From Coprenecus sp902388455 (GTDB lineage Bacteria; Bacteroidota; Bacteroidia; Bacteroidales; UBA932), in contig OZ007032.1 of the NCBI GenBank assembly GCA_963931615.1, positions 1,984,001 through 2,048,000 on the forward strand: DNA of 64,000 nucleotides. Direction: 5' to 3'. Position 1 is the first letter of the stretch. Each line of letters opens with the position of its first letter. The notes beneath the pieces are model-generated. The model did no database searches, was not told where the DNA came from, and saw only the letters and a program-made list of their open reading frames with translations. Positions 28,544 through 37,119 of this stretch are shown here, in pieces. Made by a program: the position numbers and the translations under genes.

Positions 28544-29194
28544 ATGGTATATGGCTACATCCGCGTTTCCACCGACAAGCAGACGGTGGAAAACCAACGT
28601 TTTGAGATAGAGCGTTTCTGCAAAAAAGAAGGATTGACGATAGATGGCTGGATAGAAGAAACTATCTCTGGTACAAAGAACTATTCTAAACGGGCACTCG
28701 GCAAGCTTCTAAACCGAATTGTCAAAGATGATTTGATAATCTGTACAGAGTTATCTCGTCTTGGACGCAACCTCTTTATGATTATGGAAATACTCAATAT
28801 CTGTATGACAAAAGAGAGTCGCGTTTGGACGATTAAAGATAATTACCGTCTTGGCGATGACATTCAAAGCAAAGTACTTGCTTTTGCTTTCGGACTATCC
28901 GCAGAAATAGAACGTAACTTGATTTCTCAGCGGACAAAAGAAGCCCTTGCTCGGTTAAAAAAGGAAGGACATCAAGTCGGTAGAGGTCAAGGTCAACGCA
29001 ATAAGCAGTTGAACGCAAAATGTGTGGCAAAGCACAAATACATAGAGGGTCAAATGGCAAAAGGGATAAGCGTTCCGCAGATAGCTAAGAAATTGAAAAT
29101 TGCAAGGGGTACACTATATCGATATTTGGCATATACCGGATTGAGAACTCCAACAAAATCAAGGAATGGCAGATGGGAGCGTGGTATCTATTAA
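28544..29194 (+). CDS. Serine recombinase, Mpi/DNA-invertase type
   Basis: A 216-aa small serine recombinase. MVYGYIRVSTDKQTVENQRFEIE carries the catalytic Ser (residue 9) in the canonical YxRVS motif; ELSRLGRNLFMIMEIL holds the conserved Arg residues; the long E helix is FGLSAEIERNLISQRTKEALARLK. A Hin-type C-terminal HTH follows (ISVPQIAKKLKIARGTLYRYL). In Bacteroides this family (Mpi) catalyses reversible inversion between inverted repeats. Its stop codon is 2 bp before a 17-bp sequence repeated in inverted orientation inside the methyltransferase gene, and it directly adjoins silent methyltransferase cassettes, so it is the obvious invertase for that switch. Confidence 0.88.
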   Translation: MVYGYIRVSTDKQTVENQRFEIERFCKKEGLTIDGWIEETISGTKNYSKRALGKLLNRIVKDDLIICTELSRLGRNLFMIMEILNICMTKESRVWTIKDNYRLGDDIQSKVLAFAFGLSAEIERNLISQRTKEALARLKKEGHQVGRGQGQRNKQLNAKCVAKHKYIEGQMAKGISVPQIAKKLKIARGTLYRYLAYTGLRTPTKSRNGRWERGIY

Positions 29195-29196
29195 CC

Positions 29197-29213
29197 GTCC
29201 GTTTTTTGAAGAC
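29197..29213 (+). repeat. 17-bp inverted repeat, left copy
   Basis: GTCCGTTTTTTGAAGAC, perfectly repeated in inverse orientation at 30490-30506 inside the methyltransferase gene. In both places it encodes VRFLKT in frame. It marks where cassette 1 homology begins. Confidence 0.85.
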
Positions 29214-29262
29214 TAATTCTGGCAAGAAAGGGGAAGGTATGCCCGTTGTTCGTAACCCTCAA

Positions 29263-29290
29263 TTCTATTTTAGGGAGGGTTTTTGTTGGA
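29263..29290 (+). repeat. Invertible-site repeat IR1 (cassette 1)
   Basis: A 28-bp sequence containing TTTTAGGGAGGG and TTTGTTGGA that encodes FYFREGFCW. It matches IR3 (30431-30458, inverted) at 26 of 28 positions, and its last 20 bp match IR2 (30061-30080, inverted) perfectly. Confidence 0.85.
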
Positions 29291-29698
29291 ATAATGTTTT
29301 GACTACATACATGAAATGTAAGAAGAAAGAAAAGACCGTTCAAAGTACCGAAAGCATGAGTTTTTTCTCATGTACAGAACAAACACCAGAGTATTACCTT
29401 ATTTCGATTATGAATTCAAGATTTGCTGCATTTTATGTAGATAATCTTGTAAATTCAACATCTCATTGTACTACTGGTGATGCAAAACTTATCCCTATTA
29501 TGATACCAACTATTGAGCAACTATATGAATGTAAACGCCTCTTTGATAAAGCATTTGACTTGAAACGGTCTGTTGCAAAAGGAATTGCGACAGATTTAGA
29601 TATTTCAGAAGAACTCAATGCTGTGGAAAGAGCCAATGATTTAATAGTTGAGAGCATATATCAATTATAGATACAGAGAATGGAGTAGAGGATATCCA

Positions 29699-30080
29699 TT
29701 AATCCTCTACTCCATACAATAAACGAACCAATCTATCAAGTTCATATTGTTTTTCTTCCATTAAGATTTCATCAATCACTGCTGTTCTTTTGAGACTGAT
29801 GCAATCGGCAACTAATTTTTGCAATGATTCAAATATTTTCTTTTGTGGGATTACTATAGGTAGCTGCCGTGCGTCATTTATCTGAAAATGAGAAGTGTTG
29901 TTGATAAAATTGTCAACATATAGGCTAATAAATTCTGAATTTATTAGGGCTACATAGTACCAATCAGGAAGGTTTGTCATTGTGAATAGGCTCATACTCA
30001 AAACATCAAAAACGCCATTTGCTTTAATTCTGGCTTTAAGGTATGTAGAGTTGACATCTATCCAACAAAAACCCTCCCTA
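29699..30080 (-). pseudogene. Silent cassette 2: second alternative C-terminus of the methyltransferase
   Basis: Minus-strand 3' gene fragment lying just beyond the stop codon of the expressed methyltransferase. From 30080 it reads REGFCWIDVNSTYLKARIK, then ALINSEFISLYVDNFINNTSHFQINDARQLPIVIP and a C-terminal helix to the stop at 29699. It has no promoter or upstream half of its own; an internal ATG at 30001 is not a credible start. It shares the FREG(F/L)CW codons and the YVDNF(I/V)NNT...INDARQLPI motif with the other two versions but differs elsewhere. It lies in direct orientation to the expressed 3' end and inverted to cassette 1, so a second inversion step is needed for its expression. 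Confidence 0.8.
30061..30080 (-). repeat. Invertible-site repeat IR2 (cassette 2)
   Basis: Read on the minus strand it is TAGGGAGGGTTTTTGTTGGA, 20 bp identical to positions 29271-29290 in opposite orientation. It starts two bases before the methyltransferase stop codon. Confidence 0.82.
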
Positions 30081-33000
30081 TACTAAACCAAAGATTTGAT
30101 TTTCTATAAAATCATCCAATTGTTTTTGTATGTTTGATGACTCGTTCCCTTTTATTTTTTGCGCTATTGCAGCTTTTGCCAAAGCGCTACAAAATGATAA
30201 TTGTTCAGATGTAGGAACGATAATTGGGAGTTGACGAGCATCGTTTATTTGAAAAGTCTGAGTGTTATTTACAAAAGTATCAACATAATAGCTAATCAGT
30301 GTCGAATTAATTACACATAAAATGTATTTTTCGGGAACTTTGTCGCACACGCCAAAAATACTCATACTTTTTACGTCATGAATACTCTTTTGCTTAATTC
30401 TACACTTAAGAAAAGTCGTATTAATGTCACTCCAACAAAGTCCCTCCCTAAAATAGAACGTATAACCTTGGTAACGAGCTTTCGGATCTGTCTTCAAAAA
30501 ACGGACATTCTCCTTAGACCACGCAATAGCGAATGGAGTTTCAAGATACCATCGATTTCCGTCTTTATCTCCTTTATCATAAGGTACATAGTATGGTTTG
30601 GTTGTTTCTATACCGTTCTCTTTTTCGTCATCCGTCAAAGAATCCACATCTGCTATTTCGCAATCATCCACAATCTTATAAAGATAACCTTGACCGAAAA
30701 TGTCACGACCATATTGCTCTTTGAGAGAATCAAAGAGTTCTGCAATTTCAGCTTCTGACAATGATTGTAAAAAAGCTATATATGATGGGTAACGGCGCAT
30801 TTCTGCGGTTATAGCTTTCGGGGTTCTAGCCAAAAAATCAGCAAGTTTCTTAGGCCGAGACACACGGATGTTCTCCGCCCATTTAGTGGTGCTTCTTACC
30901 GCAATGTATTTACCATTATTGGCGGTAGCCAAACCTTGTCCACCCTCGGTCAAGCACCCGAGAAGTGCAACATCACCAGGTTTAAGGCTTGCCCGATATT
31001 CTTCAAGTTCGCGTTTATTCTTTTCGATGTCACGAGAAGTCTTAATCTTGTCCCACCACTTATCATACAGAGCTTTGACCTTTTCGCCATAAAGCTCGTA
31101 GATACGCATATTCAATTCAGACGGTTTGAATATCACACTGTTTTGAGTATTGAGATATACTGATTGAGCTACGGTCAGACGTTCGGGCTGTAATAAACTC
31201 TTACGACCATCCATAAAGCGCACGAGATTTTCTGCGGCAGGCTTATTCTTAACTGCCGAGGTGATGCAAGTGTCAACCATTACAGCTTCAAATGGATTGG
31301 CTGTATCAAACACGTAATTAAGTGTATTGGCAAGCAGTAAATCTCTTAAATTACGCTTGGTTTGAGTTGTCCAAAATGTCTTAGGAGTAATGTATGTAAT
31401 ACATCCTCCCTCACAAAGCAAGGAAAAGCCTTTGAAAAAGAACAGGTTGTATGTATCATCAGAGAAGCCAAATTCCGCTTCGAATAGTTTCTTATCGGCT
31501 GTTGAAACACCTTTTGTAGAGATATAAGGTGGATTGGCGATAAGAATGTCAAAGCCCTCTTTGATACCAAACATCCATTCGGGATCAAAGAAAGGAGCGA
31601 AAGTATTTTGGTCGAACATATCCCACTGTGCAAGCTGGGCTGCTTGTTCGTTGCCAATACAGTCTTTTTCAAGTAAGAGATCCGCAATCTCCTTACGCAA
31701 ACGAATTACCTCATTGCGCCATTTTTCCTTGGTCGCAGGTCGTCTAGCACTAAATATTTTATGTTTTGCAATTTTAAGTTGACGTTCTTTCTGTTTTATT
31801 TCTTCTGAGTCAAATAAAGATGCTTCCGTCCGTTTTAGACCAAGAAGTGAGTTTGCTGCAACAAATTTGGCTTCCAAATTAGGCAACGGACGAATTCCGA
31901 AATTGTCAGCAGGATTGTCATTCCGTTTCTGGTCAATGACTAGTGAGATAAAGAAACGGAGTTTTGAAATTTGAATGGCAATTGGCTGAATATCGACACC
32001 ATAAATGCAATTTTCAATAAGGTGGAGTTTACGGGCATAGTCCGGGTAGTTTACATTCTCATCAAAAGCTCTTTCTATATCAGCAACAGCTTCTCGTCGT
32101 TCTTCAGCAGTTGAATTAAGGTATGCTTCAGATGTTTCATCAATAGCGAATTGTAGTAGCATATTCTTCCAACGACTATTATCGGGATCAATTTGCTTAA
32201 GAATATGTACCATCTGTTGAAGCACACCAACAGGGAATGCTCCTGAACCACAAGCGGGATCGAGTATCTTACAGTTGTAGAGAGACTGCATAATCGCCAA
32301 CTTTTGCTGTTCTGTAAGCGAAGTTTCATTATCTGCATAATCAAGTAGCTTGCGATATTCCCCCTCCAACTCATTGCCAACCGTACGTTTTAGGTGAGCA
32401 ACAAGACTTTCATCAACCATATACTGCACTATTTCTCGTGGTGTATAGAATGAACCTGTCTGCTTACGGGCCGTTTGTTGAGTTTCTGGATTGTATGAAG
32501 CTAATAAGTTCTCGAATACCTTACCGAGCAATTCCGGGTCAAGCGACACATCTTTATCAAATGGCATATTTTCCTCTACTGTAAAATTGTAACGCTTGAG
32601 AATGTCAATGATACCACGAGCAGACACTTTCTTCTTGTTAGCATCGCCGTAGAATTCTGAAAGGTCTATATTCTTACCCGCTTCCTCTCCAAAGAAAAGG
32701 TAATCGGGTACAATTAACTGCGCCATTGATTCTTTGCGTTCGCTAAACCCATCATAGTACATTCCTGAACGTTTTTCATCTAAACAGTCGAAAAGACCAC
32801 CATTAAGGAAAGGTACAGTTTCATTGGCGAGACGCAAAAATTCGTCAGGATTATTGAACTCATCTCGGTAACGCATCAGTTTATTATCGTCAAATTGCGA
32901 ACGGTTATCTTTGAAACGGCGTTCTGTAAACTCTGTACTTCCCTCTTTGGTAATCGGGCAATTAAGCATTGCAAAAAAAAGATTTTGCAGAATAGCGCGG

Positions 33001-33785
33001 TAATAAACGCTGGCTTCAGATTTACCAAAAAGATTGTCAATTTTATGCGGATTGAAACCCTTAATAAGGTGATTGGCTATATACTCTTGGTCGAAGAACT
33101 GCCACGGAATAAGTTTACGCTCTTTTAAGAACCATACAAAAATCAATCGAGTGATAAGGCGGATTACTCCCTCGTGATTGTGAAGTTTGTCATCTGCACG
33201 CGTAGAGATATCATTGGGGAAAGAGATAACCTTAATTGCCCAAGCATACCAATCTGATAGTTCTTGATAGAATGCCTTGGTAAGCACCTCTACCGAGAAA
33301 CGCTCAAAAAGGTCTTTCACATCCTTGACCCTACCCAGTTCATTCAAGTATTTATTGGGCGTATAGCAAGCGATTCCCTTGCCAAGATAGTAAGAATAGC
33401 GACGAGGGTTAGAATAAGTACGGGTAACATTACTGTCATTTTCACCGATAGAGAGTTGGATTTCAATCAGCGAGAAACGGTAATTGTCCGAGTTATCTTC
33501 TGGAACGAAGATAACCAAAGCTCGGTTTTGTTTTTCTCCCGCAAGCATACGGAAGGCATCTTTCGACAGTCCCACGCGAGCATCATGGGGCGAACGGTGT
33601 TTGATTTCATAAACCACAAGGTTTAGCGTTTTTGACTTGCCAAGACAAGTAGCAACAGATGCATAGTTCATCTGCGACCAAAACGGAACATTCTTTTCTT
33701 CCTGCTCGAAATCATCGGGGAGGAAATCACGGCGGAGGTAATTGACAAAGTCCGCACGGTTATATGCTTTGCTAAAATCTATCAT
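30078..33785 (-). CDS. Eco57I-type adenine DNA methyltransferase with switchable specificity domain
   Basis: A 1235-aa restriction-modification methyltransferase. The N-terminal ~150 residues contain LNLVVYEIKHRSPHDAR, a possible PD-(D/E)xK-like nuclease or protein-interaction segment. A helical domain follows, then the methyltransferase core with motif I ILDPACGSGAFPVG (~508) and motif IV FDILIANPPYISTKG (~750), typical of N6-adenine enzymes of the Eco57I/PglX group. The C-terminal region (from ~950) is a target-recognition domain; its last ~120 residues, from VRFLKT (1094) and FYFREGLCW (1110), have two silent alternatives next to the gene. Its ATG overlaps the stop of the helicase gene (TAATG), so the two are coupled. 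It resembles PglX of BREX in layout, but no other BREX gene is present. Whether it only modifies or also restricts is not decided by sequence. Confidence 0.85.
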   Translation of the reverse strand: MIDFSKAYNRADFVNYLRRDFLPDDFEQEEKNVPFWSQMNYASVATCLGKSKTLNLVVYEIKHRSPHDARVGLSKDAFRMLAGEKQNRALVIFVPEDNSDNYRFSLIEIQLSIGENDSNVTRTYSNPRRYSYYLGKGIACYTPNKYLNELGRVKDVKDLFERFSVEVLTKAFYQELSDWYAWAIKVISFPNDISTRADDKLHNHEGVIRLITRLIFVWFLKERKLIPWQFFDQEYIANHLIKGFNPHKIDNLFGKSEASVYYRAILQNLFFAMLNCPITKEGSTEFTERRFKDNRSQFDDNKLMRYRDEFNNPDEFLRLANETVPFLNGGLFDCLDEKRSGMYYDGFSERKESMAQLIVPDYLFFGEEAGKNIDLSEFYGDANKKKVSARGIIDILKRYNFTVEENMPFDKDVSLDPELLGKVFENLLASYNPETQQTARKQTGSFYTPREIVQYMVDESLVAHLKRTVGNELEGEYRKLLDYADNETSLTEQQKLAIMQSLYNCKILDPACGSGAFPVGVLQQMVHILKQIDPDNSRWKNMLLQFAIDETSEAYLNSTAEERREAVADIERAFDENVNYPDYARKLHLIENCIYGVDIQPIAIQISKLRFFISLVIDQKRNDNPADNFGIRPLPNLEAKFVAANSLLGLKRTEASLFDSEEIKQKERQLKIAKHKIFSARRPATKEKWRNEVIRLRKEIADLLLEKDCIGNEQAAQLAQWDMFDQNTFAPFFDPEWMFGIKEGFDILIANPPYISTKGVSTADKKLFEAEFGFSDDTYNLFFFKGFSLLCEGGCITYITPKTFWTTQTKRNLRDLLLANTLNYVFDTANPFEAVMVDTCITSAVKNKPAAENLVRFMDGRKSLLQPERLTVAQSVYLNTQNSVIFKPSELNMRIYELYGEKVKALYDKWWDKIKTSRDIEKNKRELEEYRASLKPGDVALLGCLTEGGQGLATANNGKYIAVRSTTKWAENIRVSRPKKLADFLARTPKAITAEMRRYPSYIAFLQSLSEAEIAELFDSLKEQYGRDIFGQGYLYKIVDDCEIADVDSLTDDEKENGIETTKPYYVPYDKGDKDGNRWYLETPFAIAWSKENVRFLKTDPKARYQGYTFYFREGLCWSDINTTFLKCRIKQKSIHDVKSMSIFGVCDKVPEKYILCVINSTLISYYVDTFVNNTQTFQINDARQLPIIVPTSEQLSFCSALAKAAIAQKIKGNESSNIQKQLDDFIENQIFGLV
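30431..30458 (-). repeat. Invertible-site repeat IR3 (inside the expressed gene)
   Basis: On the minus strand it encodes FYFREGLCW (residues 1110-1118). It differs from IR1 at two positions and is in opposite orientation. Recombination IR1 x IR3 would invert ~1.1 kb and join the gene to cassette 1 without frameshift. Confidence 0.85.
30490..30506 (-). repeat. 17-bp inverted repeat, right copy
   Basis: GTCCGTTTTTTGAAGAC on the minus strand (codons for VRFLKT, from residue 1094), the partner of 29197-29213. It offers a second possible crossover point or homology tract. Confidence 0.85.
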
Positions 33786-36700
33786 TATTGTAGTTCTTCA
33801 GATATTATTAATGTTTCATCCCCCTCTCCAACTTTGGCTTGTACTTCAAGCAAGCGCATAAGATAGTCAGCAGGAATCTCTTTGAATAATTTTTGAATTT
33901 CTGACGGTTTCACTTGATTGATGAAACGCACTTCATAGCCAGACAATGCTTCCGCATCGAGAGCCGCCAAAAGATCAGAATAGTAATCTTCAGGCAGTTT
34001 TATCTTAATTGCATTAAGTTTTTGAATAGCCCTTAAGATGTTTTTGTCATTACGGCTCTTTGTATCGCTGCGGAATAGCAAAAGTTTTACTTGTTGATAC
34101 AATCGGTCAAAACCTTCGGTGGTGGCAAACGGTTTTTCATCAGGGGTGGCTTCAAAGAGTTTCAAAGCTTCTTCGGCAGAGAGCATTATCGGCTCATGGT
34201 CACCATTGGAAATTTTGAAAACGAAGTCTTCACCTTTTTTGCCAAAAAGGATGACACCTTTGAGCGGCTTATCCACGATGCGTCCTGTTCGGGCGCGGTG
34301 TGGAATCTGTAAAGCCTCATTATATTCATCAGTACCCTTGACCGATTCTAAGAAACGGCGATAAGGAGTGTCCCACGATTCCGTTTCGGAATGTTCAATT
34401 TCCGCACGGTAACGATCTCGGAAAAAAGCTGTACATTCTTCATCAGAAGTCAACGCTTTAGTATCTTCACCCATAATGGCGTGAATCATCGCCATTTTTA
34501 AGGTAGATATTTCTTTGGTGCGAGTTTCATTTTCGCCTACCTCTGTGGGGAAGTAATTATAAATATAAAGGTTGTCGAAAACCTTTTTGTTAATACGATT
34601 GATACGTCCTATACGTTGGATTACCCTCGTGGGGTTATATGGTATATCATAGTTAAATATTGCCCCGGCTCTATGCAAGTTGTAACCCTCGGAAATGGCA
34701 TCAGTGGCAACCAATACCTTATAGTCATTGGTTTGCATTTCTTTTTTAACACTTGCGTCAAAATTATTGCGAATAGTCTGGCGCATAGAAGGTGTTGCAT
34801 CAGCCGAAGTATATTTAAGCGCAGGAAGTCCGGCATCTTTGAGTGCCGCACCAAGATAGTTGGCCGTGTCTGCAAACTCGCTGAATACAACAAGTTTGCG
34901 ATTAGGTTCATTGGATAGTTTCTCACGAACAAGATGGATGAACGATTCTAGTTTCGGATCAAACTTGATAATATCTTCCTCACCAAACCATTCCAAGTAA
35001 ATAGATTCAAGAAGTGCAATGTCTGCTTTTACATCATTAATAAACTCGTTTTTGACAAACTTCATATCAATAACAAAGAATCCTTTGCCTGAATATTTTT
35101 CAAACGCATCTTCTATTTCCTCCATGCCATCATCGGTGCTTTCGTAAAAGTCATCCACCTCAGGCATTCCTCCTTTTTTCCAAACTGGTATCTTTCCGGT
35201 ACGTTCAATCCAATCAAGTACATTACGAGACGAATTTATCATAAAAGCAAGGGACGTTTTGAAAGCTGCAACCGAACTTTCGAAGCGGCGTACCAACAAA
35301 CGGCGCATGAATTTTGCCACGTTTGCTTGACGACCGATAAGCATGTTGACGTCATCAATCCCTGTTTGGCGTTCTATGTCCTTGGCCAATGCCTCACGTT
35401 TATCTTCCGGCACATATAGTACTGGCTTGTAACGAGCTGCTTGAAAGCGGTAAATGCCATCGTCCGAATCTTCATCATTTGATTTTGTCCCATAAATGAG
35501 ATTAAGCGTGCGCAGGTACAAGTCTTTCAATTTCTTGAGGTCATAAGATAACTCAATAGGGTCCTGTGGAATAACCACCTCAATCTTTTGCTTTTTTAGG
35601 TCGTCTTTATATGTGTCAATCTGCTGTAGGTCAATGCGCGAACGGCGGATAACCAGAGGCCCGATAATAGAGCGAATTGTGCGGGCTATCTTAGCAGTTT
35701 CGTTTTTTACGTCTTGCTTGGAGAGTTTACCTTGACGCTGCAATTCGCGTAGTTCCTTGTACTGGTTGATAAGATCGCGAAACTCAATACTAAGATTTTC
35801 CACTGTTTTAAGTGTGGATTTGGTAGGTATCTGAAAGAGTTTCAGCATAGAATAGATGTCGGCAGGGTCGTTGTTAAACGGAGTTGCTGTCAATAGCACC
35901 ACCTTATTACCTTGACAAAGATTGTGCAGCATGGCATAATCTTCTGTGTATTCATTGCGGTAGCGATGCGCCTCGTCCACTATAATCAGAAACTGTTCAT
36001 CAGGTTTCTTCAAATCATTGTAATGCGTCAATGCTTCCGAAATTTTACCGCTGCTAAATACTGTGCCTGTGAAACTGAACTCGTCCTTATAAGCGTCCCA
36101 TCCTGATTTCAAGTGTGGGGGAGATATAACAATAGTACGCAAACGGAGGTTATGGGCAATGGTAGAAGCGATTATACTTTTTCCCAAGCCAACTACGTCT
36201 GCTACAATCGTTCCGTTATGGGTTTCGATAGACTTCAATGCAAGTTGAATGGCATCAGTTTGATATTTCAGGTTGAAGAACTTTCCATCAGTAATGTCGA
36301 AAGGTGTACGCACATTTGTTTTGGACGGAATGTTAAAATACTCGCTGAGCACGCGTAGATAAAGTTTATATGGCTGAAAGAGTCGGTCAATCCAAATTTT
36401 ACTCTCGACTTTTTCTTTCCAACGATCAATAGTGCTTTCGTCCACAATTGGAATAGCATTTGACCAAAGTTCGTCAAAGATTTGTTTTCCCTCCGTATAT
36501 TTCCCCTTGTCTGTAAACCGTACATTGATTTCTGTTCTACCTTGTAAACCTTGATAGGAAAGATTACTTGATCCTGTGATTACATCACCGGGTTGTTCTC
36601 CATTTTCGTTATTAATGTTATTATAAGCAAAAAGGTACATTTTTGCATGACACGGGTCTTCGGTCTTACGTATTTCCAATGTACCATTATAAATTTTATG

Positions 36701-37042
36701 TTGAAATTGACGAAATATTCGGATGGTTTCATCTGTATCGGTATTATCCGTTTCATTAATGAGTCTCACTAAGCTGTTGAAATATTCCTCACGAACCTTA
36801 CTACGGATGCGTTGCCATTCCATCAACTCTTCCACCTCACGGACACGATTTGAAATCTGAGTGTCTATGTCAAGACCAACCAAAATACGGAGATGCTTAT
36901 CAGCGAGCCTATCGGCAAGCTGTATGTATCCCGAAAAATAGAAATAGCCCACAAGAATATCTACGGCATCCGATTTGGGCAAGATACCCGTGATAATGTC
37001 GGAGAGTAGACGATCTTTATTGGTTATGAAACTATGTGCCAT
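33785..37042 (-). CDS. PLD-nuclease/SNF2 helicase, partner of the methyltransferase
   Basis: A 1085-aa protein. The N-terminal phospholipase-D-like domain has ILVGLDIDT, then CHAKMYLFA (~130, H-x-K) and ITGSSNLSYQGLQGRTE, consistent with one PLD half-site (nuclease or DNA binding). An SF2/SNF2 helicase follows: VADVVGLGKSIIAS (Walker A, ~282), LIIVDEAHRYRN (DEAH, ~355), LLTATPFNND (~384) and the second RecA lobe VVFSEFADTANYLG...VLVATDAISEGYNLHRA...RVIQRIGRINR (~810). It ends in a helical region of unknown role. PLD-SNF2 helicases are paired with Eco57I-type methyltransferases in several anti-phage restriction systems; here the partner is translationally coupled. I expect a two-protein, ATP-driven restriction/modification complex; the exact named class is uncertain. 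Confidence 0.85.
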   Translation of the reverse strand: MAHSFITNKDRLLSDIITGILPKSDAVDILVGYFYFSGYIQLADRLADKHLRILVGLDIDTQISNRVREVEELMEWQRIRSKVREEYFNSLVRLINETDNTDTDETIRIFRQFQHKIYNGTLEIRKTEDPCHAKMYLFAYNNINNENGEQPGDVITGSSNLSYQGLQGRTEINVRFTDKGKYTEGKQIFDELWSNAIPIVDESTIDRWKEKVESKIWIDRLFQPYKLYLRVLSEYFNIPSKTNVRTPFDITDGKFFNLKYQTDAIQLALKSIETHNGTIVADVVGLGKSIIASTIAHNLRLRTIVISPPHLKSGWDAYKDEFSFTGTVFSSGKISEALTHYNDLKKPDEQFLIIVDEAHRYRNEYTEDYAMLHNLCQGNKVVLLTATPFNNDPADIYSMLKLFQIPTKSTLKTVENLSIEFRDLINQYKELRELQRQGKLSKQDVKNETAKIARTIRSIIGPLVIRRSRIDLQQIDTYKDDLKKQKIEVVIPQDPIELSYDLKKLKDLYLRTLNLIYGTKSNDEDSDDGIYRFQAARYKPVLYVPEDKREALAKDIERQTGIDDVNMLIGRQANVAKFMRRLLVRRFESSVAAFKTSLAFMINSSRNVLDWIERTGKIPVWKKGGMPEVDDFYESTDDGMEEIEDAFEKYSGKGFFVIDMKFVKNEFINDVKADIALLESIYLEWFGEEDIIKFDPKLESFIHLVREKLSNEPNRKLVVFSEFADTANYLGAALKDAGLPALKYTSADATPSMRQTIRNNFDASVKKEMQTNDYKVLVATDAISEGYNLHRAGAIFNYDIPYNPTRVIQRIGRINRINKKVFDNLYIYNYFPTEVGENETRTKEISTLKMAMIHAIMGEDTKALTSDEECTAFFRDRYRAEIEHSETESWDTPYRRFLESVKGTDEYNEALQIPHRARTGRIVDKPLKGVILFGKKGEDFVFKISNGDHEPIMLSAEEALKLFEATPDEKPFATTEGFDRLYQQVKLLLFRSDTKSRNDKNILRAIQKLNAIKIKLPEDYYSDLLAALDAEALSGYEVRFINQVKPSEIQKLFKEIPADYLMRLLEVQAKVGEGDETLIISEELQ

Positions 37043-37119
37043 ATTGAACTATGTTTTGTATTCTTTATCAATCAAAAATAATAGTTTCGGTCATATCAAC
37101 ATTTATTCTAGCCATACCG

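Larger units (their letters stand above)
29197..29670 (+). pseudogene. Silent cassette 1: alternative C-terminus of the methyltransferase
   Basis: Promoterless 3' gene fragment on the plus strand, opposite to the methyltransferase. In frame it reads VRFLKT, a linker, FYFREGFCWNNV, then MNSRFAAFYVDNLVNSTS and a C-terminal helix, ending at TAG 29670. It is homologous to residues 1094-1235 of the expressed protein (VRFLKT...FYFREGLCWSDI...INSTLISYYVDTFVNNTQ) but differs through most of the target-recognition part. Translation from 29173 would need a start overlapping the recombinase gene in another frame, so it is probably not expressed here. It is a replacement half-specificity domain that can be swapped in by inversion. 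Confidence 0.82.

Noticed and set aside
29173..29670. An independent gene starting at 29173
   Set aside because: The ATG lies inside the recombinase gene in another frame and the product is only a C-terminal fragment homologous to the methyltransferase; it is better read as a silent cassette.
30078..37042. A complete BREX or DISARM locus
   Set aside because: Only a PglX-like methyltransferase and a PLD-SNF2 helicase are present; pglZ, brxC, brxL, brxA/B and a DUF1998 protein are absent.
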